In this document: in pieces, positions 8,369 through 16,692 of the stretch
Position numbering within the stretch: the first letter of the stretch is position 1
Layout of the letters: the number at the start of each line of letters is the position of its first letter
Source of the DNA: an uncultured Aeromonadales bacterium
GTDB lineage: Bacteria; Pseudomonadota; Gammaproteobacteria; Enterobacterales; Succinivibrionaceae
Reading direction: 5' to 3'
NCBI GenBank assembly: GCA_902782145.1
Contig: CACZLZ010000020.1
Span: forward strand, 1 to 47,550
Length of the DNA: 47,550 nt
Notes under the pieces: generated by a model
Told to the model about the DNA's origin: nothing
What the model saw: the letters and a program-made list of their open reading frames with translations, nothing else
Databases searched by the model: none
Program-made: the position numbers and the translations under genes

Positions 8369-8992
8369 GCTTTCCTCCGGGATTGTCTTCAGGATCCTGC
8401 CGCCGGCTGTCTCGATGCAGTGCGGAATGTTAGGGGTGGCTACTTACCGGATCCGCTGACAGCCTCACTGGCTGAAGATACCCCCTGCATGGGCGGACTC
8501 CAAAGAAACTCCCCGGAAAACACCTGCTGTGTCACAGGGTTTCTGTTTCCCGTATCAGACATAGTTCTTTGCGGTGTCTTACCGGATCCCGGGGATATGG
8601 AAACTGGAAGATGACGGTGAAGGCGGAGTGTAGTCGGGTGCAGTGCTGCGGAGTGGCGGGCAGGACAGATTGCGCCATGGAGTGGCGGAGGGCAATGGTA
8701 GAGTGCATGGGAGATTATCCAGGAAGCGCATCTGACTTCCGCTGGTGGGTATCTGAAAAATGCCGCCCGGTCAGGGCAGTGTCCCCTGACCTTCCGGCAT
8801 TGGGAAACGGCCTGTGCATGCTATAATTCCGCGCCGATCCGGGATCCGGCAACGTAGTGCCCTCCGGTCCTGCCGCACCGTTCGGGTGCCGGATGAGGGG
8901 AGGCTTCACTGCGGATCCGGACCGGGGGATCCATGGAAGGAACAGTCCCGGCCGGGGCTGTCATGGCTTTGTTACTCAGGAGGAAATGATAC
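8369..8992. other. Divergent intergenic region
   Basis: It separates the minus-strand SSB-like gene from the plus-strand PRiA4_ORF3-like gene, and holds the plus-strand promoter at 8800-8827. Several short open frames exist in both strands, but none has a ribosome binding site or recognisable product. No promoter for the SSB-like gene is evident. Confidence 0.45.
8800..8827 (+). promoter_or_regulatory. Sigma-70 promoter with extended -10
   Basis: TTGGGA (8800-8805), a 16-base spacer and TATAAT (8822-8827), preceded by TGC to give an extended -10. It reads toward the gene at 8993 with a leader of about 160 bases. Confidence 0.72.
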
Positions 8993-9409
8993 ATGGGTGT
9001 GCTTAAGGTCAAGTTTGCCCCCAACAGGAGGGCAAGGGAGGTGTACCGCACTGTTGCCCTCAGCACCAGTTGCACCTTTGATGATCTGTGCGGATATATC
9101 CTTGATCTGTTTGATTTTGACGACACCGCCCATCTGTATGAGTTCATCCTGGGCACGAGCAGGCACAGCGAGAGACTGCGCATGGAGGACTGCGGCATCA
9201 CCCTTGAGAGCCTGGGCTTCCTTCCCAAGAAGTTCTTCCTTCATTTCGACTTCGGGGATGACTGGTACTTTTCCATTACCATTATGCAGGGCAACGTGTC
9301 CCTGCCGGAGGGGATCGAGTGCAAGCTGCTCACCTCCAAGGGCAAGATCAGCCAGTACCCCGATTGGGATGAAGATGAAGACGAAGATGATGAAGAGGAC
9401 GAGGAATAA
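8993..9409 (+). CDS. PRiA4_ORF3-family protein (plasmid pRiA4b ORF-3-like), 138 aa
   Basis: AGGAGGAAATGATAC before ATG 8993 is a strong ribosome binding site. The product starts with a short beta strand (VLKVKFAP), then RTVALSTSCTFDDLCGYIL and DLFDFDDTAHLYEF. It later carries FFLHFDFGDDWYFSITIM. The DFGDxW block and overall order match the PRiA4_ORF3 family (PF07929), small proteins found on plasmids, near IS1096-type elements and in many chromosomes, with no settled biochemical role. The last 15 residues are nearly all Asp and Glu, encoded by a GATGAAGA-rich run. It is cytoplasmic. It precedes rluC by 116 bases and may be co-transcribed with it. Confidence 0.78.
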   Translation: MGVLKVKFAPNRRAREVYRTVALSTSCTFDDLCGYILDLFDFDDTAHLYEFILGTSRHSERLRMEDCGITLESLGFLPKKFFLHFDFGDDWYFSITIMQGNVSLPEGIECKLLTSKGKISQYPDWDEDEDEDDEEDEE

Positions 9410-9525
9410 AATGAAGGCGGGGAATAACGGGGGCGCGGGGAGGCGTTTTGCTGCCTGTGCACCGCATCTGTTTCCCTCCCCGGACTTTTACTGCATGCCT
9501 CTGTCAATGATCTCCGGAGACTGTC

Positions 9526-10500
9526 ATGCCGCTGGTTGAATATCCGGTGCGGAAGGAAGTCATCGGTGCTGACCGGGCAGGGCAGAGGGTGGACAACTAT
9601 CTTCTGGGGCAGCTGCGGGGCGTCCCCCGGAGCCTGGTGTACCGCATTCTCCGAAAGGGCGAGGTCAGGATCAACGGCGGAAGGGTTGGTCCGGAGCGCC
9701 GTCTGGCTGAGGGCGACGAGATCCGCATTCCCCCTGTCAGGGTGGAGACGGCTCCGGTGGTTACCCCCTCCCGGGAGCTGGATGTGGTGCGCCGCCTGTG
9801 CGGAGCGGTGATTTATGAGTCCCCTGAGATGCTGGTGGTGAACAAGCCGGCAGGCATTGCCGTCCACGGCGGCAGCGGCGTGGACTACGGCGTGATCGAG
9901 GCCCTGCGCAGCGGACGGCAGGATCTCCGGTACCTGGAGCTGGCCCACCGTCTGGATCGGGAGACCTCAGGTTGCCTGATGATTGCCAAGAAGCGCAGCG
10001 CCCTGCGCAGCCTCCATGAGCAGCTCAGGCTGAAGACGGTGCACAAGCATTACTGGGCCCTGGTGCACGGCCGGTGGCCCCGGTCCCTGACGGCGGTGAA
10101 GGAGCCACTTCTGCGGAACGAACTCAGATCCGGCGAGAGGGTGGTGGTGACCAGCCCCCAGGGGAAGCCCTCCTGGACCGATTTCAGGATCCTCCGGGAG
10201 TTTGGGGACTGCACCCTGGTGGAGGCATCCCCCCGGACCGGCAGGACCCATCAGATCCGGGTGCACTGCGCCTTTGCCTCCCATCCCATTGTGGCGGATG
10301 CCAAGTACGGCCGCCGGGAGCAGGATCAGCTGCTGGGGGGATGCTGTCCGGACAGAATGTTTCTCCATGCCCGCAGCATAACTTTCCAGGATCCTGCGGG
10401 CAGCGGTGAGATCACGGCGGAGGCTCCCCTGGACGGGGAACTGGAGGCGGTGATCAGCCGGCTGGAAAGACGATCAGGGAGCGGCGCTGACGGTCAGTGA
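9526..10500 (+). CDS. rluC: 23S rRNA pseudouridine(955/2504/2580) synthase RluC
   Basis: RluC converts three uridines of 23S rRNA near the peptidyl transferase centre to pseudouridine. The 324-residue product aligns over its whole length with E. coli RluC (319 aa). It has an N-terminal S4 RNA-binding domain (about 20-75, QRVDNYLLGQLRGVPRSL) and then the synthase domain, with HRLDRETSG carrying catalytic Asp144. VHGGSG, KKRSALRSLHEQL and GRTHQIRVH are also present. ATG 9526 follows CCGGAG and gives the expected N-terminus. In many gammaproteobacteria rluC sits next to the yceD-rpmF-fab cluster, usually divergent from rne, as here. Confidence 0.96.
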   Translation: MPLVEYPVRKEVIGADRAGQRVDNYLLGQLRGVPRSLVYRILRKGEVRINGGRVGPERRLAEGDEIRIPPVRVETAPVVTPSRELDVVRRLCGAVIYESPEMLVVNKPAGIAVHGGSGVDYGVIEALRSGRQDLRYLELAHRLDRETSGCLMIAKKRSALRSLHEQLRLKTVHKHYWALVHGRWPRSLTAVKEPLLRNELRSGERVVVTSPQGKPSWTDFRILREFGDCTLVEASPRTGRTHQIRVHCAFASHPIVADAKYGRREQDQLLGGCCPDRMFLHARSITFQDPAGSGEITAEAPLDGELEAVISRLERRSGSGADGQ

Positions 10501-10688
10501 GAACTGCGCTGCGTCGCGGGGCATGAGGGCGGCGTGTAGAACGCCCCCGGGCGGATCATGAAGCCGCCGGGACAGTGCCGTGGCAGTGCTGTGCAGGGGC
10601 CGCGGGCAACCGCAGAAAATCAGTGGAGGGAAGGCCGGATCTGAACTGATCCGGATCCCTCCGGGAGAACTTCGGGAAGGAGTCAGGA

Positions 10689-11390
10689 GTGAGTGTGAAC
10701 AGGGGATACCGGGTGGTGGTTTTTGACGTGGACGGCACCCTGGTGGATTCAGTGCCGTCCATTGTCTGGTCCATGTGCCAGGCGGCAAAGGAGTGCGGTG
10801 CCCCGGTGCCCTCCAGGGAGGCGGTGCTGGACATCATCGGCATCACCCTGCGCCAGGCGGTGGGCAGGCTGTTTCCCATGTGCTCCGAAGAGGAGAATGA
10901 CCGGATCACTGATATGTACCGGAAGCTTAACGCCCACCGGGAGGACACCGAGCCCAGTCCCTTGTTCCCCGGGATCCGGGAGGCCCTGGGGCGGCTCCGG
11001 GAGCGGGGATGCGCCCTGGCCATTGCCACGGGCAAGTCCCGCCGGGGTCTGGAGCGCTTCTTTGCCTTTGAGGGCACCCGGGAACTGGTGGACTTTTCCG
11101 TGTGCGGCGATCAGGCACCCTCCAAGCCGGATCCGGGAATGCTGGAGCTGGTGCTCAGCCATTTCGGCCTTGAAAGATCCGAGATCCTCATGGTGGGGGA
11201 TTCAAGTCTGGATCTGCGCATGGCAACCAATGCCCGGGTGGATGCCGCCGGGGTGACCACCGGTGCTCATTCCCCGGCGATCCTCCGCCGGGAGTCTCCT
11301 GTGTTCCTGGAGGATTCGGTGGTCTCCCTGGCAGAGCGCCTGCTGGCGGAGGACTGCATCATGCCCCTGGCCGCCCGGCGGGCCGGATGA
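10689..11390 (+). CDS. HAD-superfamily phosphatase (Gph/YjjG-like), 233 aa
   Basis: The start is a GTG at 10689 behind GGAGTCAGGA; an in-frame GTG six bases later is possible. Motif I is VVFDVDGTLVDS, with nucleophile Asp13 and Asp15. Motif II is IATGKS, motif III is the Lys in SKPDPGM, and motif IV is MVGDSSLDLRMA. The helical cap between motifs I and II makes it a HAD subfamily IA enzyme. Genes of this kind follow rluC in several gammaproteobacteria. They hydrolyse small phosphoesters, but the substrate cannot be read from sequence. The gene lies 188 bases after rluC and ends about 160 bases before the yceD start. Confidence 0.88.
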   Translation: MSVNRGYRVVVFDVDGTLVDSVPSIVWSMCQAAKECGAPVPSREAVLDIIGITLRQAVGRLFPMCSEEENDRITDMYRKLNAHREDTEPSPLFPGIREALGRLRERGCALAIATGKSRRGLERFFAFEGTRELVDFSVCGDQAPSKPDPGMLELVLSHFGLERSEILMVGDSSLDLRMATNARVDAAGVTTGAHSPAILRRESPVFLEDSVVSLAERLLAEDCIMPLAARRAG

Positions 11391-11515
11391 TGTTCCTGGT
11401 GCCCTGATCCGGCGGCGTGAGATCTCCCGGATCCGGGGGACCGGTGTCCTGGTAAGCCCCGGCTCCTGGGAAAACGGTGCCTGGAGGGCACTCAGTTCCC
11501 GGTTCCCGGCGGCTG

Positions 11516-11543
11516 TTGATTATTGGTTTATTTGTGCTAATAT
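11516..11543 (+). promoter_or_regulatory. Strong promoter overlapping the yceD start region
   Basis: TTGATT (11516-11521), a 16-base spacer and TAATAT (11538-11543), preceded by TGC. It stands out as AT-rich within GC-rich DNA. A start site about seven bases downstream would fall only a few bases before the yceD ATG at 11554, giving a nearly leaderless message. It should drive the yceD-rpmF-plsX-fab cluster. Confidence 0.75.
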
Positions 11544-11553
11544 GGCGCCTGCC

Positions 11554-12099
11554 ATGCAGAAAGTTAAGATCCCGATCACAATTGATCCCCGCAATGCTGC
11601 CGCCCGGAAACTTGACTGCCGGGGTGTGGTGGAGCTTGGGGACTTTCCCCGCCTGTCCTCCATGGTGGATGAGCTTGCAGGTGACATTGAGGTCCAGGTG
11701 TCCTTTTACCGGGACGCCACCGGTCTGGATGTGTTTGCGGGCAGGGCATCCGTGCCGGCGGTGATGAGGTGCCAGCGCTGCCTGGAGCCCATGACTGTGA
11801 CCCTCAGTGCGGAGTTCCGCTATGCGGTGGATCCCGAAGAGGTAGTCCGCCTGGGTCTGGAGGATCAGTTTGACGTGGCCGAACTTAACGGTTTGGGCGA
11901 AATTCTCCTCTGTGATATAATTGAGGACGAACTTATTCTGTCGCTGCCGATTGTTGCCAGGCATCCCCTGCAGGACTGTCCTGCCGCGGATCTCCTGCAG
12001 GATCAGGAGGCGGACGGCGGGCCGGAGCCGGAGGAGCGTCACAATCCTTTCGCTGCTCTCGGCGAAATGATAAGAAACGGAAACAGCAGCAACAGTTAA
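11554..12099 (+). CDS. yceD: YceD / DUF177 23S rRNA accumulation protein
   Basis: The product beginning MQKVKIPITIDP matches E. coli YceD (MQKVKLPLTLDP, 173 aa; 181 here). The cysteine pair CQRC in VMRCQRCLEPM, the block GEILLCDIIEDELILSLPIV and the end NPFAALGEM are family landmarks. YceD is needed for 23S rRNA accumulation and is almost always joined to rpmF. An ATG at 11542 in the same frame lies inside the promoter -10 and is rejected. No ribosome binding site precedes 11554, consistent with a very short leader. The gene is 27 bases upstream of rpmF. Confidence 0.93.
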   Translation: MQKVKIPITIDPRNAAARKLDCRGVVELGDFPRLSSMVDELAGDIEVQVSFYRDATGLDVFAGRASVPAVMRCQRCLEPMTVTLSAEFRYAVDPEEVVRLGLEDQFDVAELNGLGEILLCDIIEDELILSLPIVARHPLQDCPAADLLQDQEADGGPEPEERHNPFAALGEMIRNGNSSNS

Positions 12100-12126
12100 T
12101 TAACAACAACTAATCAGGAGAAGGCA

Positions 12127-12330
12127 ATGGCCGTTCAACAGAATCACAAATCCCGTTCCCGGCGCGATATGCGTCGTTCCCATGATGCCCTGAGCGCACC
12201 GGCGCTGTCAGTGGATCCGACCTCCAATGAGGTCCATCTGCGCCACTGCGTCACCGCAGACGGCTACTACAGGGGCAAGAAGGTTATCGACAAGAAGACC
12301 ACTGACACCAGCGTGACTCCTGCTGAATAA
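12127..12330 (+). CDS. rpmF: 50S ribosomal protein L32
   Basis: This is a 67-residue basic protein beginning [20 protein letters not shown], the L32 signature, followed by [20 protein letters not shown] and YRGKKV. CAGGAGAAGGC gives a good ribosome binding site. L32 is a component of the large subunit near the exit tunnel. The C-terminus extends slightly past the usual KKV end, with [10 protein letters not shown]. It sits between yceD and plsX, the standard bacterial order. Confidence 0.97.
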   Translation: MAVQQNHKSRSRRDMRRSHDALSAPALSVDPTSNEVHLRHCVTADGYYRGKKVIDKKTTDTSVTPAE

Positions 12331-12350
12331 CCTCCGGATCCAAGATCAAA

Positions 12351-13394
12351 GTGATCTCCCGGAACAGCCCCCCGGTGGTCGCCCTGGATCTCATGGGCGG
12401 TGATCACGGACCGGCTGTCACTGTGCCTGCTGCCAAGCAGGCACTGTTGCTTTCTGAGGGCTTCAAAATTTCCGCCACCGGCGTTCCTGAAGCCTGTCTC
12501 CCCCTGCTTTCCCAGCACGGTCTGGATCACCATGACCGCTTCTCATTCATTCCCTCCACATCATCCCTGCCTTCCGGATGCACCGCCGCTGAGGCACTGC
12601 GCCGGGGCCGGGGCTCCTCCATGCGGGACGCATTGGAGCTGGTGAGCTCCGGCTGTGCCGGCAGCTGCGTCAGCGCCGGCAGCACCGCAGCGCTGCTGGC
12701 CCTGTCCTGCCACACCGTCCGCCGGCTTCCCGGGGTGTCCCGGCCGGCCCTGGCGGCCTTCCTGCCCAACGCCTCCGGGAATGCGGGGCGCTCCCTGGTC
12801 CTGGATCTGGGGGCCAATGTCTCCTGCACTCCGGAGAATCTGTTCCAGTTTGCCCTTCTGGGGGCCCTGGAGTTCCGCTCCGTGATGAGAACGCCGGCCC
12901 CTCCCCGGGTGGCACTGCTCAATGTGGGGGTGGAGCAGACCAAAGGCAGTGAATGCATCAAAAAAGCCAACGAGATGCTTCAGAAAGTGGAATTCATAAA
13001 TTTTATCGGGTATATTGAGGGCGACTGCCTTTTCAACAGCTCTGCCGACGTCATTGTATGTGACGGGTTTGCCGGCAACATAGCCCTCAAGGCGTCTGAG
13101 GGGCTGGTGAGGCTTATCAGGAAGAAGGCCGAGGACGGCATGACCGGGATGTGGAGGCTGCTGCGGCTTCCCCTGGGTCTTTTTGTGCGCCGCCGGATGA
13201 GGGATCTGCTTCCTGACAGCTACAACGGCGCCGCCCTGCTGGGTCTCCAGGGTGCGGTGATCAAAAGCCACGGCGCAGCCGGGGTCCGGGCCGTGGCACA
13301 GTCTGTCATCCGGGCTGCCGAGGCGGTGCGGGAGGTTCCTCCCCGGGATTGGTTGGATTTGTTGAAGGACAACGGGCATCAGGATGTACAGTAG
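12351..13394 (+). CDS. plsX: Phosphate acyltransferase PlsX
   Basis: PlsX makes acyl-phosphate from acyl-ACP, the donor for glycerol-3-phosphate acylation. The 347-residue product has the expected [11 protein letters not shown] near the N-terminus, an SAGSTAAL loop, [25 protein letters not shown] and [16 protein letters not shown]. The first start is GTG 12351 with a weak upstream GGAT; an internal GTG before VALDLMGG is possible. It is a peripheral membrane enzyme. The 3' end overlaps fabH by 11 bases, indicating translational coupling. Confidence 0.95.
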   Translation: MISRNSPPVVALDLMGGDHGPAVTVPAAKQALLLSEGFKISATGVPEACLPLLSQHGLDHHDRFSFIPSTSSLPSGCTAAEALRRGRGSSMRDALELVSSGCAGSCVSAGSTAALLALSCHTVRRLPGVSRPALAAFLPNASGNAGRSLVLDLGANVSCTPENLFQFALLGALEFRSVMRTPAPPRVALLNVGVEQTKGSECIKKANEMLQKVEFINFIGYIEGDCLFNSSADVIVCDGFAGNIALKASEGLVRLIRKKAEDGMTGMWRLLRLPLGLFVRRRMRDLLPDSYNGAALLGLQGAVIKSHGAAGVRAVAQSVIRAAEAVREVPPRDWLDLLKDNGHQDVQ

Positions 13395-14340
13395 AGTTTT
13401 GGGCACCGGAAGCTATCTTCCGGCAAACGTGAGAACCAATGCCGATCTCGAGAGGATGGTGGACACCTCTGACGAGTGGATCACCAAGCGCACCGGGATC
13501 AAGGAGCGCCGGGTGGCCGGTCCCGGGGACACTGTGGCTTTCATGGCTACCGAGGCCTCCCGCCGGGCCCTGGAGAGCGCCGGCACTGACGCCTCGGAGA
13601 TTGATCTCATCCTGGTGGGTACCTCCACCTCCGCCTATGCCTTCCCCTCCACTGCCACCCTGGTGCAGCATGCCCTGGGGTGCCGCAATGTGCCGGCCAT
13701 GGATATCTCCGCGGCCTGTTCCGGCTTTGTCTATGTCATGGACATCGCCAACCAGTACATTCGCAGCGGCGCCTGCCGGAAGGTACTGGTGGTGGGCGCT
13801 GACATCATTACCGCCGCCTGCGATCAGACTGACCGCACCACCATTGTTTTGTTCGGCGACGGCGCCGGTGCCGCCGTCATGGGCGCCTCCGAGGAGCAGG
13901 GCCTTATCCTGTCTCACCTTCATTCCGATGGCAGTTACAGCCAGCTGCTGACTCTTCCCTATGTGAGCACCCAGGATCCCGCCCAGGAGAACCGCTTCCT
14001 CTATATGAAGGGCAACGAGGTCTTCAAGGTTGCCGTCAACACCCTCAGCCGCCTGGTGACTGACACCTTTGAGCTGGCGGGCATGGATAAGGGTGAACTT
14101 GACTGGCTGGTGCCCCACCAGGCCAACCTCAGGATCATCAAGGCCACCGCCGATCGGCTGGGTCTGGGCATGGATCGGGTGATCGTCACCCTGGATCGCC
14201 AGGGCAACACCTCGGCCGCCTCTGTGGCCCTGGCCCTGGACGAGGGCGTGCGCTCCGGTCGCATCCAGCGGGGACAGTTGATCCTCCTGGAGGCCTTTGG
14301 CGGCGGCTTCACCTGGGGTTCGGTGCTCATGCGCTACTGA
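13384..14340 (+). CDS. fabH: 3-oxoacyl-ACP synthase III (KAS III)
   Basis: FabH starts fatty-acid synthesis by condensing acetyl-CoA with malonyl-ACP. The 318-residue protein (E. coli 317) has catalytic Cys112 in [12 protein letters not shown], the His of VPHQANLRI and the Asn of [18 protein letters not shown] and [13 protein letters not shown] are also typical. ATG 13384 lies within the plsX 3' end. A GC-rich stem (14347-14377) follows the gene, and fabD begins 164 bases later. Confidence 0.97.
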   Translation: MYSRVLGTGSYLPANVRTNADLERMVDTSDEWITKRTGIKERRVAGPGDTVAFMATEASRRALESAGTDASEIDLILVGTSTSAYAFPSTATLVQHALGCRNVPAMDISAACSGFVYVMDIANQYIRSGACRKVLVVGADIITAACDQTDRTTIVLFGDGAGAAVMGASEEQGLILSHLHSDGSYSQLLTLPYVSTQDPAQENRFLYMKGNEVFKVAVNTLSRLVTDTFELAGMDKGELDWLVPHQANLRIIKATADRLGLGMDRVIVTLDRQGNTSAASVALALDEGVRSGRIQRGQLILLEAFGGGFTWGSVLMRY

Positions 14341-14346
14341 TGATCT

Positions 14347-14385
14347 GCCGGGGCTGGTCCTTACGGCTGAGCCCGGCGTCTTTCC
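14347..14385 (+). terminator. Possible weak terminator after fabH
   Basis: GCCGGGGCT pairs with AGCCCGGC (one bulge) around a 14-base loop and is followed by GTCTTTCCC. The T-tract is poor, so read-through into fabD is likely. Confidence 0.35.
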
Positions 14386-14440
14386 CGGATCCCGGAGGAT
14401 AAACGATCCTGTTCCGGGATCCTGAACCGACAGTTTTTCC

Positions 14441-14483
14441 GGAGCCGCACTGCTCCCCGCCTTGGCTTAGGGGACGCGGCTCC
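14441..14483 (+). promoter_or_regulatory. Long hairpin in the fabD leader
   Basis: GGAGCCGC (14441-14448) is the exact reverse complement of GCGGCTCC (14476-14483), with a second nested pair TCCCC/GGGGA inside. It stops a few bases before the fabD ribosome binding site (AAGGAG, about 14490). No T-tract follows, so it is more likely an mRNA leader structure or processing site than a terminator. Confidence 0.5.
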
Positions 14484-14504
14484 TCTCAGAAAGGAGATTT
14501 TACT

Positions 14505-15440
14505 ATGTCATGTTTTTCTGTGGTGTTCCCCGGACAGGGTTCCCAGAGCGTGGGAATGCTTGCCGATCTTTACAACGCCTACCCCCTGGTGGCTGACATC
14601 TACCAGGAGGCCAGCGATGTCCTGGGCTACGACATGGACAAGCTTATCAACCAGGGCCCCGAGGAGGAGCTGGCCATGACCAGCCGCACCCAGCCTGCCC
14701 TGCTTACCGCCTCCTTTGCCGTGTGGCGGGTGTGGACTTACCTTAACGGCCAGATGCCCTCATACATGGCCGGCCATTCCCTGGGCGAGTATTCCGCTCT
14801 GGTGTGCTCCGGGGCCATGAGCTTCCAGGATGCATTGCGCCTGGTGGAGACCCGGGGCAAGTTGATGCAGGAGGCCGTGCCCTCAGGCGTGGGCGCCATG
14901 GCCGCCGTGCTGGGCCTGGACAATGACACTGTGGCTGAGGGCTGTGCCCAGGCCGCCGGGGATCAGGTGGTGTCGCCGGTGAATTACAACGCCATCGGCC
15001 AGGTGGTCATCGCCGGTCACCGGGAGGCGGTGGACCGGGCCTCAGTGATCCTGAAGGAGCGGGGCGCCAAGAAAATAGTTCCCCTTTCCGTGTCCGTGCC
15101 TTCCCACTGTATTCTGATGAAGCCCGCCTCCGAGAAGCTGGCCCAGGTGCTGGAGGACGTGGAGATCGCCTCCCCGGTGATCCCGGTGTTCAACAATGTG
15201 GACGTGAAGTGCGAGGAGGATCCTGCCAAGATCAAGGATGCCCTGGTGCGGCAGCTTTACTGCCCGGTGCGCTGGACCGACATTGTGGTGGCCATGGCTG
15301 ATGCCGGGGTGGAGAGCCAGCTGGAGATGGGTCCGGGCAAGGTTCTCACCGGCGCTGTGAAGCGCATTGACAAGCGCATTGAGGGCGTGAGCGTCAACAC
15401 TCCCGCCACGGTGCAGGAACTTATCGGCGTTGACGAGTAA
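14505..15440 (+). CDS. fabD: Malonyl-CoA:ACP transacylase
   Basis: FabD loads malonyl groups onto ACP for chain elongation. The 311-residue product (E. coli 309) starts with VVFPGQGSQSVGML and has the nucleophile elbow GHSLGEYSAL (His91-Ser92) and the catalytic His in SVPSHCILM. EMGPGKVLTG is close to the C-terminus. AAAGGAGATTTTACT gives a clear ribosome binding site. It is followed after 18 bases by fabG. Confidence 0.97.
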   Translation: MSCFSVVFPGQGSQSVGMLADLYNAYPLVADIYQEASDVLGYDMDKLINQGPEEELAMTSRTQPALLTASFAVWRVWTYLNGQMPSYMAGHSLGEYSALVCSGAMSFQDALRLVETRGKLMQEAVPSGVGAMAAVLGLDNDTVAEGCAQAAGDQVVSPVNYNAIGQVVIAGHREAVDRASVILKERGAKKIVPLSVSVPSHCILMKPASEKLAQVLEDVEIASPVIPVFNNVDVKCEEDPAKIKDALVRQLYCPVRWTDIVVAMADAGVESQLEMGPGKVLTGAVKRIDKRIEGVSVNTPATVQELIGVDE

Positions 15441-15458
15441 CAGGAAACGGAGGAGCAC

Positions 15459-16193
15459 ATGGATCTGTCAGGCAAGGTTGCACTGGTGACCGGCGCCAGC
15501 CGGGGTATCGGCAGGGCGGTGGCTGAGGCTCTGGCTGCCCAGGGCGCCAGGGTGGTGGGCACGGCCACGTCCGAGAAGGGCGCTGAGGCCATTTCCGCCT
15601 ACCTGGGGGACCGGGGCATGGGCAAAGTGCTGAATGTGGCTGATCAGGCCTCAGTGGATGCCCTGATGGCAGATCTGAAGGCTTCCGTGGGGGATGTGGA
15701 TATCCTGGTGAACAATGCCGGCATCACCCGGGACAATCTCTTCATGCGCATGAAGGAGGAGGAGTGGGATGACATCATCGCCACCAACCTCACCTCGGTG
15801 TTCCGGATGTCCAAGGCGGTGATCCGGACTATGATGAAGAAGAAGTGGGGCCGGATCATCTCCGTCAGTTCTGTGGTGGGCAAGATGGGCAATGCCGGTC
15901 AGGCCAACTACTGCGCTGCCAAGGCCGGGATCATCGGCTTCACCCGTTCCCTGGCCAGGGAGGTTGCCTCCCGGGGGATCACTGTGAACGCGGTGGCTCC
16001 TGGCTTCATTGCCACGGACATGACCGATGCCCTTTCCGAGGATGTCAGGAACGGTATTCTGTCCTCGGTTCCCGCCGGCAGGCTGGGAGATCCGGCTGAC
16101 ATTGCTGCCGCCGTGGTTTTCCTGGCGGGGGAGGGTGCCGGCTACATCACCGGCGAGACCATCAACGTCAACGGCGGCATGTACATGGACTGA
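15459..16193 (+). CDS. fabG: 3-oxoacyl-ACP reductase
   Basis: This NADPH-dependent short-chain reductase reduces beta-ketoacyl-ACP. The 244-residue product has the cofactor motif TGASRGIG (11-18), NNAG (85-88), the catalytic triad Ser138, Tyr151 and Lys155 (YCAAK), and ends with NVNGGMYMD, as FabG proteins do. GGAGGAGCAC precedes ATG 15459. It lies between fabD and acpP, as in E. coli. Confidence 0.97.
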   Translation: MDLSGKVALVTGASRGIGRAVAEALAAQGARVVGTATSEKGAEAISAYLGDRGMGKVLNVADQASVDALMADLKASVGDVDILVNNAGITRDNLFMRMKEEEWDDIIATNLTSVFRMSKAVIRTMMKKKWGRIISVSSVVGKMGNAGQANYCAAKAGIIGFTRSLAREVASRGITVNAVAPGFIATDMTDALSEDVRNGILSSVPAGRLGDPADIAAAVVFLAGEGAGYITGETINVNGGMYMD

Positions 16194-16288
16194 TCCCGGC
16201 ATCTTCTGCCGCCCAGATCAAAGGCCAGTGTGCGTGACGTCTGACCAACATTTTGGAAAAAGATCTATAAAAGACCGACCTGTCCATA

Positions 16289-16333
16289 TATAATTGTCAA
16301 AAAACTGTTTGACCCGTTTTGACAGGTTTTTTT
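16289..16333 (+). promoter_or_regulatory. acpP leader: TATAAT hexamer and T-rich hairpin
   Basis: TATAAT at 16289-16294 lies in an abrupt AT-rich patch after GC-rich fabG. Directly after it TGTCAAAA (16295-16302) and TTTTGACA (16317-16324) form a perfect inverted repeat with a 14-base loop, followed by GG and seven T. It could be a terminator of the fabG transcript or an attenuator. TTGACA (16319-16324) could also serve as a -35. Separate, high expression of acpP is usual. Confidence 0.5.
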
Positions 16334-16363
16334 AGCAATAGTGCTGTATTTAAGGAACTGAAC

Positions 16364-16600
16364 ATGAGCGATATCGTTGAACAAGTAAAGTCCATTGTGG
16401 CAGAGCAGCTGGATCGTAACAAGGAGGAAGTCACCATTGATTCTTCCTTCATTGATGATCTGGGCGCTGATTCCCTGGACGCTGTTGAGCTTATCATGCG
16501 CCTTGAGGAAGAGTTCGGTATCGACATTCCCGATGAGGACGCTGAGAAGATCACCACTGTCAAGGCAGCTGTAGATTACATCAACAGCCACAAGAAGTAA
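16364..16600 (+). CDS. acpP: Acyl carrier protein
   Basis: This 78-residue acidic protein carries the growing acyl chain on 4'-phosphopantetheine attached to Ser37 in [27 protein letters not shown] is the standard N-terminus. The start is ATG 16364 with AAGGAAC upstream; an earlier in-frame ATG at 16319 lies in the leader hairpin and is rejected. It is followed by its own terminator. Confidence 0.98.
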   Translation: MSDIVEQVKSIVAEQLDRNKEEVTIDSSFIDDLGADSLDAVELIMRLEEEFGIDIPDEDAEKITTVKAAVDYINSHKK

Positions 16601-16634
16601 TCTTATCCGGCTACTCTAAAAACTTGTTTGATCC

Positions 16635-16665
16635 ACAGAGCGGCCGAGGGTCGCTCTGTTTGTTT
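16635..16665 (+). terminator. Rho-independent terminator after acpP
   Basis: ACAGAGCG (16635-16642) pairs with CGCTCTGT (16652-16659) around a nine-base loop, followed by TTGTTT. It probably trims part of the transcripts before fabF. Confidence 0.7.
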
Positions 16666-16692
16666 AGAAAGTATGAACTTACGGAGGGTACT

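Noticed and set aside
8420-8826. Short plus-strand frames between the SSB-like and PRiA4 genes
   Set aside because: No ribosome binding sites; the second overlaps the promoter at 8800-8827.
13306-14118. Minus-strand 270-codon frame opposite fabH
   Set aside because: It is antisense to a fully conserved gene, with Gly/His-rich composition typical of a reverse reading of GC-rich codons.
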